Source: Chloroflexota bacterium
GTDB lineage: Bacteria > Chloroflexota > Limnocylindria > Limnocylindrales > CSP1-4
Direction of reading: 5' to 3'
Length of the DNA: 7,077 nucleotides
NCBI GenBank assembly: GCA_021790375.1
Contig: JAJYEB010000097.1
Location: 1 to 7,077, forward strand
Notes under the pieces: generated by a model
The model's input: only the letters and a program-made list of their open reading frames with translations
Told to the model about the DNA's origin: nothing
The model's database searches: none
In this document: one piece after another, positions 1-5,192 of the stretch
Layout: every line of letters begins with the position of its first letter
How positions within the stretch are numbered: the first letter of the stretch is position 1
Made by a program: the position numbers and the translations under genes

Positions 1-390
1 GTGACGCCCGCGCCACGGCGGCGGTCGTGGCTCGAGATCCGCTGGCGCCAGTTCCGGAACGCGCCGACGCCGGTCTGGCGTGCCGTGGCCGCGGACGCGA
101 TCGTGGCATCCATCGGCGGTGCGCTGCTGCTGGCGTACGAGATCGCGCTCGATCACGGCGCGACGCTGCCGGGGGGCGACCTGCAGACGCCCGCGGTGGC
201 CGTGTTCGTGCTGCTGGTGGTCGCGGTCGGGAGCGTCGCCACCTACCTGTGGGTGCCGCTGCCCTCGGGAGCGGGGGGCGGGCGGCGCCGCACGGCGTGG
301 AGCGGCATGCTCGGCTTCCTCGCGTCGCTCCCGGTGGCCTATCTCGCGCTGGTGCTCGTCTTCCAGGTGCTCCGCCCGCTCCTGGGGTAG
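1..390 (+). CDS. Small three-helix membrane protein of unknown function
   Basis: A 129-residue protein with a GTG start at the first base of the window and a TAG stop. Because the frame is open to the window edge, the true start could lie further upstream. The N-terminus is strongly basic (RRR at residues 6-8, then more Arg and Trp to residue 19), followed by three hydrophobic segments at about residues 29-50, 64-87 and 102-124. An Arg-rich loop (residues 95-97) lies between the second and third. By the positive-inside rule the N-terminus and the 88-101 loop would both be cytoplasmic. I recognise no family and see no catalytic motif. Codon use (G/C at third positions) matches its neighbours, which supports it being a real gene. 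It is followed after 39 bases by a tRNA gene, so it is probably the last gene of an upstream unit. Confidence 0.6.
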   Translation: MTPAPRRRSWLEIRWRQFRNAPTPVWRAVAADAIVASIGGALLLAYEIALDHGATLPGGDLQTPAVAVFVLLVVAVGSVATYLWVPLPSGAGGGRRRTAWSGMLGFLASLPVAYLALVLVFQVLRPLLG

Positions 391-413
391 GCCCCCGCCG
401 TTCCTCGCTGGGC

Positions 414-419
414 TATGCT
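414..419 (+). promoter_or_regulatory. Possible -10 box for the tRNA gene
   Basis: TATGCT lies 10 bases upstream of the tRNA 5' end. It matches the sigma-70 consensus TATAAT at four of six positions and would place a transcription start around 426, just before the mature tRNA. No convincing -35 hexamer is seen 16-18 bases upstream, where the sequence is C-rich. This is a position-based suggestion only. Confidence 0.3.
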
Positions 420-429
420 CACGCCCGAT

Positions 430-505
430 GGGGGAGTAGCTCAGCGGTTAGAGCATCCGTCTTATACACGGCACGTCGTGCGTTCGAATCGCACCTCCCC
501 CACCA
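430..505 (+). tRNA. tRNA-Ile with anticodon UAU (reads AUA)
   Basis: A full cloverleaf can be drawn by hand. The acceptor stem pairs 430-436 (GGGGGAG) with 495-501 (CTCCCCC). The D arm pairs 439-442 with 451-454. The anticodon arm is 456-472 with the 7-base loop CTTATAC at 461-467. A 5-base variable region (473-477) follows. The T arm pairs 478-482 with 490-494 around the loop TTCGAAT. A73 is at 502 and CCA is encoded at 503-505. Reading position 33 as T462 gives anticodon TAT (463-465) with A at position 37, the U36-A37 pair expected where t6A is made in AUN-reading tRNAs. The outermost anticodon pair (T456-C472) is mismatched; all other stems are perfect. Length without CCA is 73. Shifting the loop by one base to read a Tyr or Val anticodon breaks the four-base CCGT/ACGG stem, so Ile(UAU) is the best reading. 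Confidence 0.85.
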
Positions 506-677
506 GCTGGTACGCAGCCTCGATCGGCGCGCAATGCGGCGCCCTGCGGCACACTGTTAAGCAATCTTGATCGTCGCGATTCCGGGAGACGATCCCGGCG
601 CGCCACGATGGCACGAGTTGGTCCCGGGGCGGCCCCGCCCCACCGCGCCCAGCGGTATTGCGTCTGACGAGGAAGAC
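506..677 (+). other. Non-coding spacer and putative 5' leader with short GC hairpins
   Basis: I see no convincing gene in these 172 bases. Three inverted repeats stand out. The first pairs 526-532 with 536-543, has one bulged G, and sits 20 bases past the tRNA, so it could help end tRNA transcription although no T-run follows. The second pairs 582-587 with 593-598 (CCGGGA/TCCCGG, 5-base loop). The third pairs 626-631 with 636-641 (GGGGCG/CGCCCC, 4-base loop). The only AT-rich patch is 555-569 (GTTAAGCAATCTTGA), the most likely place for a promoter for the downstream gene, though no well-spaced -35/-10 pair is clear. The downstream reading frame is open back to 567, but the stretch 567-677 lacks the codon style and signal peptide position expected of coding sequence. 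Confidence 0.4.
669..675 (+). promoter_or_regulatory. Ribosome binding site fixing the start at 678
   Basis: GAGGAAG is close to the anti-Shine-Dalgarno complement; the GAGG core ends 5 bases before the ATG at 678. It supports this ATG over the longer frame beginning at 567, which would bury the signal peptide behind 37 extra residues. Confidence 0.6.
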
Positions 678-1829
678 ATGACACGAGGTCGCCTGGCGTC
701 CCTGTCCCTTGCTGCTCTGCTGGTCCTGGCCGCGGCGTCGCCCGGCATGGTGTCGGCGGCGAGCTTCTCGATCTCCACGCCCTACCCCGCGGTGACGGTC
801 CAGGCCGGCAACACCGTGACCTTCGACCTGACGGTCACCACGCCGTCACCCGAGCGCGTGGACCTCGCGGTCAGCGGCGCGCCGAGCGGTTGGACGGCGA
901 CCATCACGGGCGGTGGCAACACCGTCGACGCGGTGTACACGGGAGGCACCACGCCGCCGTCGGTGCAGCTCTCGGTCAAGGTGCCGCAGGACGCGGCCGC
1001 GGGCAGCCACGCGCTCACCGTCAGCGCCACGGCCGCGCAGGGCACGCAGACGCTTCCGATCACGATCCAGGTCGAGACCGCTTCGGCGGGCGGGGTGCAG
1101 CTGACCACCAGCTTCGCGAAGCTCTCGGGCACCGCGACCAGCACCTTCACCTACAGCGTCACGCTGGCCAACAACGGCACGCAGCAGCAGACCTTCACCC
1201 TGCAGGGGCAGGGGCCGGCCGGCTGGCAGGTCGACGTGCATCCCTCCAGCAACGCGCAGGCGCTCACCGACACGATCGCCGGCGGGAGCAATGACACGCT
1301 GACGGTCACCGTGACGCCGCCCAGCTCGGTCACCGCCGGGCAGTACCCTATCCAGGTCACGGCGGCGGCCGGATCGCAGTCGGCGCAGGTCCAGCTAGAG
1401 GCGGACGTGACCGGGTCGCCGGCCCTGACCATGAGCACTCCCAACCAGGTGCTCAACGCCCAGGTCACATCCGGCGGCACGGGGACGGTATCGCTGATCG
1501 TGACCAACAGCGGCACCGTCCCGCTGACCGGGGTGAGCCTCTCGTCGACGCCCCCGACGGGCTGGACCATCACGTTCGCGCCCACCTCGATCCCGTCCCT
1601 CCAGCCGGGCGCGGCCAGCACGGTGACGGCCACCATCCACCCGGCCAGCAACGCCCTCACCGGCGACTACGACGTCACGATGACCGCCACCTCGGGTGGC
1701 GCCACGCAGAGCCTCGACATCCGCACGACTGTCCAGACCTCGCCGCTGTGGGGGTTCGTGGGACTGGCGCTGATTGCGGTCGTGCTGGTCGGTCTCGGCT
1801 GGGTCTTCCGCCGGTACGGCAGGCGCTGA
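678..1829 (+). CDS. Secreted, membrane-anchored protein with three NEW3-like domains
   Basis: A 383-residue extracytoplasmic protein. Residues 1-27 form a classic signal peptide: basic MTRGR, a Leu/Ala-rich core, and a VSA-A cleavage site. Three beta-rich modules of about 100 residues follow at roughly 30-133, 138-243 and 245-352. Each has the NEW3/COG1470 pattern: an extended strand with a T-x-x-F/S-x-L-x-V/I motif, a GW motif (SGW, AGW, TGW), and a closing P-x-x-x-x-x-G-x-Y/H repeat (AAAGSHALTV, VTAGQYPIQV, ALTGDYDVTM). A single hydrophobic helix at about 358-377 followed by RRYGRR anchors the C-terminus in the membrane with a short cytoplasmic tail. NEW3 domains are Ig-like folds often found on surface proteins and beside ABC-2 transporters; their ligands are mostly unknown. 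The gene lies directly upstream of ABC ATPase and permease genes on the same strand, so I infer it is the extracytoplasmic partner of that transporter. Composition is Thr/Ser/Ala/Gly-rich with few charges, typical of surface proteins. The start is chosen from the ribosome binding site and signal peptide. Confidence 0.85.
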   Translation: MTRGRLASLSLAALLVLAAASPGMVSAASFSISTPYPAVTVQAGNTVTFDLTVTTPSPERVDLAVSGAPSGWTATITGGGNTVDAVYTGGTTPPSVQLSVKVPQDAAAGSHALTVSATAAQGTQTLPITIQVETASAGGVQLTTSFAKLSGTATSTFTYSVTLANNGTQQQTFTLQGQGPAGWQVDVHPSSNAQALTDTIAGGSNDTLTVTVTPPSSVTAGQYPIQVTAAAGSQSAQVQLEADVTGSPALTMSTPNQVLNAQVTSGGTGTVSLIVTNSGTVPLTGVSLSSTPPTGWTITFAPTSIPSLQPGAASTVTATIHPASNALTGDYDVTMTATSGGATQSLDIRTTVQTSPLWGFVGLALIAVVLVGLGWVFRRYGRR

Positions 1830-1995
1830 GATGCCGCCCAGGAGCGACCCGCGGGGCCGTGGAGCCGGGCGACGCGGGCCCGGCACGCGGCCCGGGCCCG
1901 GGGCACGGCCGGCGGCCGGCATGCGGGCCGGAGGACGGCCCGCGGGCGATGCCGGTCCCCTTCGAGGCGAGGGAGAGCGCGAGGCGGCGGCATCG
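1830..1995 (+). other. GC-rich intercistronic spacer between NEW3 and ATPase genes
   Basis: Nearly all G and C, with overlapping inverted repeats. It is open in the ATPase frame from ATGs at 1831 and 1921. However, the encoded stretch is a low-complexity Gly/Arg/Pro/Ala run using codons (GGA, CGA, CTT, CGT) that the neighbouring genes mostly avoid, and it precedes the point where ABC-family similarity begins. I therefore treat it as non-coding or as an unusual leader. Besides the strong hairpin at 1923-1943, weaker pairings include 1875-1880 with 1889-1894 and 1908-1912 with 1916-1920. Confidence 0.5.
1923..1943 (+). repeat. Perfect 8-bp GC hairpin in the intercistronic spacer
   Basis: GCGGGCCG (1923-1930) is exactly complementary to CGGCCCGC (1936-1943) around the 5-base loop GAGGA. 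All eight pairs are G-C. No T-run follows, so it does not look like a classic intrinsic terminator. It could protect the 3' end of the upstream message, attenuate transcription, or expose or hide the Shine-Dalgarno-like loop. Confidence 0.6.
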
Positions 1996-2949
1996 GTGAT
2001 CCGGACCCGTGCACTCACGAAGATGTACGGCGATATCCTCGCCGTGGACCACCTGAACCTCGACGTGCGTCCCGGTGAGGTGTTCGGGCTGCTCGGTCCG
2101 AACGGCGCGGGCAAGACCACCACGATCCTGATGCTGCTCGGGCTCTCCGAGCCGACCGACGGCCACGCGGAGGTGGCCGGCTACGATCCCACCCGGTTTC
2201 CCCTGGAGGTCAAGCGGCGCGTCGGCTACCTGCCCGACGAGGTCGGCTTCTACGGCGGCCTGACCGGGCGCCAGAACCTGCGCTACACGGCCCGCCTGAA
2301 CCGCCTCGACGCGAGGACGACCGAGGAGCGGGTGGGCGACCTGCTCGCACAGGTCGGGCTGGCCGACGTCGGGGACCGGCCGGTGGACACGTACTCGCGC
2401 GGCATGCGCCAGCGCCTGGGCCTTGCCGACGCGCTGGTCAAGGCGCCGTCGGTGGTGGTCCTCGACGAGCCGACGACGGCGATCGACCCGGCCGGCGTCA
2501 CCGAGGTGCTCGCGCTGATCCGCTCGATCGCGCGCGACCGTGGCGCGGCGGTGCTGATCTCCAGTCACCTGCTCCACCAGGTCCAGCAGGTGTGCGACCG
2601 GGTCGCGATCTTCGTGTCGGGCAGGATCGTGGCGCAGGGGAGCATGCGGCGCCTGGCCGAGCAGGTGGCGGGCGACACGCTGCAGGTGGAGATCGGGCTC
2701 GACGGGCCGGCCGACGCGTTCGAGCCTGCCCTGCGCGCGGTTCCCGGCGTGCACGAGGTGGTCCGCGACGAGCACGACCCGCGGGTCTGGCGGGTCACCG
2801 GGGCCCGGTCGCTGCAGTCCCGGCTCGCCGGCGAGCTCGCGGGCCGCGGCCTGGGGGTCTGGCACCTGCGGCGGGTGGGCGACGACCTGGACGAGATCTA
2901 CATGCGGTACTTCTCGAAGGAGGAGGCCGGCAATGGCCGTGCAGCCTGA
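1996..2949 (+). CDS. ABC transporter ATP-binding protein, CcmA/ABC-2 type
   Basis: A 317-residue nucleotide-binding subunit starting at GTG 1996 (MIRTRALTKMYGD...). Motifs: Walker A GPNGAGKT at 34-41; Q-loop region GYLPDE at 77-82 with no Gln, as in many CcmA-like proteins; signature YSRGMRQR at 133-140; Walker B VVVLDEP at 153-159; D-loop AID at 162-164; switch His191 in SSHLL. Residues from about 218 to the end form a C-terminal accessory domain typical of exporters of this class. It would bind and hydrolyse ATP at the cytoplasmic face to drive the permease encoded next; the last 17 bases overlap that gene. The frame is open further upstream, with ATGs at 1831 and 1921. I prefer 1996 because family similarity starts there and the upstream sequence is low-complexity. 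GAGG at 1981-1984, 11 bases before the GTG, is a modest ribosome binding site. Substrate unknown; export is more usual than import for this class. Confidence 0.9.
   Translation: MIRTRALTKMYGDILAVDHLNLDVRPGEVFGLLGPNGAGKTTTILMLLGLSEPTDGHAEVAGYDPTRFPLEVKRRVGYLPDEVGFYGGLTGRQNLRYTARLNRLDARTTEERVGDLLAQVGLADVGDRPVDTYSRGMRQRLGLADALVKAPSVVVLDEPTTAIDPAGVTEVLALIRSIARDRGAAVLISSHLLHQVQQVCDRVAIFVSGRIVAQGSMRRLAEQVAGDTLQVEIGLDGPADAFEPALRAVPGVHEVVRDEHDPRVWRVTGARSLQSRLAGELAGRGLGVWHLRRVGDDLDEIYMRYFSKEEAGNGRAA
2917..2923 (+). promoter_or_regulatory. Strong ribosome binding site inside the ATPase gene
   Basis: AAGGAGG lies 9 bases before the permease ATG at 2933 and within the last codons of the ATPase gene. It fixes the permease start and supports coupled translation of the two subunits. 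Confidence 0.75.
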
Positions 2950-4018
2950 CGAGGCGGTCGAAGCTGCCGCGACCGACGCCTCCGACACGCCCGACGCGTC
3001 CCGGGGGGCCGGCGGCTTCCTCGGACGATTGCGGGACCGGGCCGGCGGGCCCGGCGAGCGGCTCCCCAGCGGTGGCTGGCGGGTCATCGCCGACAAGGAG
3101 TTCGGCGACCACGTCCTGAGCATCCGGCTCTTCATCCTGATCGCCATCCTCGGCCTGGCCGCCGTGGCCGCGATCTACTCCACCACCACGTTCGTCCGCA
3201 CCAACGCGCAGCAGGCGACCGGCTCGGCCGGACTGTTCGTGCTCCTGTTCAGCGCGCAGTCGCCCTCCTCGCAGATCCCCTCGTTCGCGACCCTGGTCGG
3301 CCTGCTGGGCCCGCTCCTGGGGATCGCCTTCGGGTTCGACGCGATCAACGGGGAGCGCGCCGAGCGGACACTCCCGCGCCTGGTCTCGCAGCCGATCCAC
3401 CGCGACGACGTGATCAACGGCAAGTTCGTGGCGGGGATCGCGGCAATCGGGCTCGTGCTGGCGGCGATCACCGTGCTGGTGTCCGGGTTCGCGTTCTTCG
3501 AGCTGGGGATCGTCCCGAGCCCGGATGACGTGGCGCGCGTGGCGGCCTGGGTGGTGGTCACGATCATCTACGTCGGGTTCTGGCTGGCGTTCGCGATGCT
3601 GTGCTCGGTGGTGCTGCGCCGCGCGGCGACCTCCGCGCTGGCCGCCATCTCGGTCTGGCTGGTGCTCACGCTGTTCGCCTCGCTCCTCACCGGGATCGCG
3701 GCCGACGCGCTGTCCCCGGTCCCGGCGAACCCCACGCTCGACCAGCAGGTGGCCAACGCGCAGCTGCAGCTCGACCTGTCGCGGATCTCCCCGGGTGAGC
3801 TGTACGGCGAGGCGACGGCCTACCTGCTCGATCCGAGCGTGCAGACGGTGGGAATCATCCTGCCCTCGCAGCAGAGCTCCGCCGCGTTGCCGTCGATCCT
3901 CCCGGTCGAGCAGAGCCTGTTGCTGGGCTGGCCGCAGGGCGTGGCGCTCGTGGCGCTCACGGTGCTCTGCTTCGGCCTCGGGTACGTCGCGTTCATGCGC
4001 CAGGAGGTCCGCGCCTGA
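2933..4018 (+). CDS. ABC-2 type transporter permease
   Basis: A 361-residue integral membrane protein. A soluble N-terminal stretch of about 55 residues, acidic and Ala/Gly-rich, precedes the conserved region that begins near WRVIADKEF (49-57), a typical cytoplasmic coupling start. Predicted helices are at about 61-83, 117-137, 165-187, 203-226, 233-256 and 335-355, giving six helices with both ends in the cytoplasm. The loop after helix 2 carries INGERAERTLPRLVSQPIHR (138-157), the pattern seen in NosY-like and related ABC-2 permeases, which often read as E-R-x-x-G/R-T-L-x-x-L-x-S-x-P. A large outer loop (257-334), containing an amphipathic Gln-rich stretch, lies before the last helix and could contact the NEW3 protein. 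It overlaps the ATPase gene by 17 bases and has a strong ribosome binding site. It would form the membrane channel of the complex; no substrate can be named. Confidence 0.85.
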   Translation: MAVQPDEAVEAAATDASDTPDASRGAGGFLGRLRDRAGGPGERLPSGGWRVIADKEFGDHVLSIRLFILIAILGLAAVAAIYSTTTFVRTNAQQATGSAGLFVLLFSAQSPSSQIPSFATLVGLLGPLLGIAFGFDAINGERAERTLPRLVSQPIHRDDVINGKFVAGIAAIGLVLAAITVLVSGFAFFELGIVPSPDDVARVAAWVVVTIIYVGFWLAFAMLCSVVLRRAATSALAAISVWLVLTLFASLLTGIAADALSPVPANPTLDQQVANAQLQLDLSRISPGELYGEATAYLLDPSVQTVGIILPSQQSSAALPSILPVEQSLLLGWPQGVALVALTVLCFGLGYVAFMRQEVRA

Positions 4019-4031
4019 CGACCCGGCGTCA
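4016..4031. repeat. Inverted repeat joining two convergent stop codons
   Basis: TGACG (4016-4020) and CGTCA (4027-4031) are perfect reverse complements around a 6-base centre. The left arm contains the permease TGA and the right arm the ackA TGA on the other strand. The stem is short and has no T-run on either strand, so a terminator role is doubtful. Confidence 0.3.
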
Positions 4032-5123
4032 CGCCCCCAGCAGCTGACGCACCTCGTGGGCGATCTGCACGTCCTCGCGGGCGGCGATCACCAGCGTGGT
4101 CACGAATGAACCGGGGGCCGAGACGTCGCGGTCGCCCGTGCCCGCCCGGTTGGCGTCCCGGTCGATCGCGACGCCCAGGAAGCCCAGCCCGTCGGCCGTG
4201 CGCTCCCGGACCAGCGGTGCGTTCTCGCCGACCCCGCCGGTGAACACGAGCGTATCGAGCCCGTCCATCGCCGCGGCCATGGCGGCGACCATCGCCCGGA
4301 GCCGGTGCAGGTAGACGCCCACCGCCACCGTCGCGTCCGGGTCGCCCGCCTCCTCCCGCGCGAGGATCGCCCGCATGTCGGCCGTCCCGGTGAGCCCGAG
4401 CAGCCCGGACCGGTGCTCGAGCGCCGCGGCGAGCTCGCCCGGCGGCAGCCCCACGTGCTCCTCCAGCCACAGCACCAGCCCGGGGTCCACGGATCCTGAG
4501 CGGGTCGCCATCACCAGCCCCTCGAGGGGGGTGAACCCCATGGTGGTGTCCACCGAGTGGCCGCCGCGCACCGCGGCCAGCGAGGCGCCGGCGCCCAGGT
4601 GGCAGGTCACGATGCGCAGCTCATCGACGGTCCTCCCCAGCAGCTCCGCGGCCCGCCGCGACGCGTACGCGTGGGAGAGGCCGTGGAACCCGTACCGGCG
4701 GAGGTCCCAGCGTTCGCGCCACTCGCGGGGCAGCGCGTACGTGGCCGCCTCCGGCGGGATCCCGGCGTGGAAGGCGGTATCGAAGCAGGCCACCGCTGGC
4801 ACGTCCGGCAGCGCGGCCGACACCACATCGAGCGCGGCGAGGGACTTGGGCTGGTGGAGCGGCGCGAGGTCGGTGAGTGCCTCCAGCCTGGCACGCACCC
4901 CGGCGTCGATCCGCACCGGCGCCGAGTAGACGCGGCCCCCGTGCACGATCCGGTGCCCGACCGCGTCGATCGGCCCGAACGACGCCAGCACCGGTCCGAC
5001 GGCGGCATCGTCGGCGTGACCGCGCGGCGCAGGCAGGTCGGCCGCGGCCGCCGTCCGGTCCGCCTCATCCAGCAGGCGGAGCTTCAGGCTGCTCGAGCCC
5101 GCGTTGACGACCAGCACGCGCAT
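4029..5123 (-). CDS. ackA: Acetate kinase
   Basis: A 364-residue cytoplasmic kinase catalysing acetyl phosphate + ADP to acetate + ATP, reversibly (EC 2.7.2.1). Family motifs are in order: VVNAGSSSLK (5-14), GHRIVHGG (56-63), FDTAFH (114-119), RRYGFHGLSH (142-151), CHLGAGAS (174-181), MGFTPLEGLVMATRSG (195-210), FTGGVGENA, and REDVQIA near the C-terminus. Compared from memory with the Methanosarcina enzyme, Asn7, Arg91, Asp148, His180 and Arg241 correspond to Asn7, Arg58, Asp115, His147 and Arg208 here. The constant offset of 33 shows one compact deletion between residues about 15 and 57. This explains the length below the usual ~400. The HLGNG loop of E. coli AckA reads HLGAG here. The ATG at 5123 is supported by a strong ribosome binding site. 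The gene lies 70 bases downstream of xfp on the same strand, so it probably consumes the acetyl phosphate that Xfp makes. Confidence 0.95.
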   Translation of the reverse strand: MRVLVVNAGSSSLKLRLLDEADRTAAAADLPAPRGHADDAAVGPVLASFGPIDAVGHRIVHGGRVYSAPVRIDAGVRARLEALTDLAPLHQPKSLAALDVVSAALPDVPAVACFDTAFHAGIPPEAATYALPREWRERWDLRRYGFHGLSHAYASRRAAELLGRTVDELRIVTCHLGAGASLAAVRGGHSVDTTMGFTPLEGLVMATRSGSVDPGLVLWLEEHVGLPPGELAAALEHRSGLLGLTGTADMRAILAREEAGDPDATVAVGVYLHRLRAMVAAMAAAMDGLDTLVFTGGVGENAPLVRERTADGLGFLGVAIDRDANRAGTGDRDVSAPGSFVTTLVIAAREDVQIAHEVRQLLGA

Positions 5124-5131
5124 GGGTTGCG

Positions 5132-5140
5132 CCTCCCTCC
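5132..5140 (-). promoter_or_regulatory. Strong ribosome binding site of ackA
   Basis: On the minus strand the sequence reads GGAGGGAGG, 8 bases before the ackA ATG. It contains two overlapping AGG-type cores and decides the start at 5123. Confidence 0.75.
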
Positions 5141-5153
5141 GGTCCGTTCGGGG

Positions 5154-5173
5154 CCGTCCGGCATCCGTCCGGC
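5154..5173. repeat. Two direct copies of CCGTCCGGC, 11 bases apart
   Basis: CCGTCCGGC occurs at 5154-5162 and again at 5165-5173 in the xfp-ackA gap. The 11-base period is about one DNA helical turn. The second copy is also the left arm of the hairpin at 5166-5192, so either copy could pair with the same right arm. Confidence 0.45.
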
Positions 5174-5192
5174 GCGGTTCGGACGCCGGACG
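5166..5192 (-). repeat. 9-bp GC hairpin between xfp and ackA
   Basis: CGTCCGGCG (5166-5174) pairs perfectly with CGCCGGACG (5184-5192) around a 9-base loop. It begins 1 base after the xfp stop codon in the direction of transcription. No T-run follows, so complete termination is unlikely. An intercistronic stability or partial-attenuation element would fit, giving more xfp than ackA message. Confidence 0.55.

Noticed and set aside
461..467. Reading the tRNA anticodon as Tyr (AUA) or Val (UAC) by shifting the loop
   Set aside because: A shift breaks the CCGT/ACGG stem; only the CTTATAC loop keeps seven bases with T at position 33.
430..505. tRNA gene as an attachment site of an integrated element
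   Set aside because: No integrase gene and no repeat of the tRNA 3' end were seen elsewhere in the window.
555..572. sigma-70 promoter for the NEW3 operon in the AT-rich patch
   Set aside because: TTGATC and TTAAGC are present but are not arranged as a -35/-10 pair with acceptable spacing, so no promoter was called.
567..677. N-terminal extension of the NEW3 protein from an upstream ATG at 567
   Set aside because: It would place 37 residues before a clear signal peptide, has no good ribosome binding site, and ignores the GAGGAAG site that serves the ATG at 678.
1871..1920. Tandem GGCCC/GGGCC runs as an insertion or recombination site
   Set aside because: There is no matching pair of ends, target duplication or transposase; the runs look like simple GC-rich spacer sequence.
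1395..3147. Long minus-strand open frames antisense to the NEW3 gene, ATPase and permease (for example 1675-3147)
   Set aside because: They lie opposite genes with clear domains and read as Arg/Pro/Gly/Ala-rich sequence without motifs, as expected for shadow frames in GC-rich DNA.
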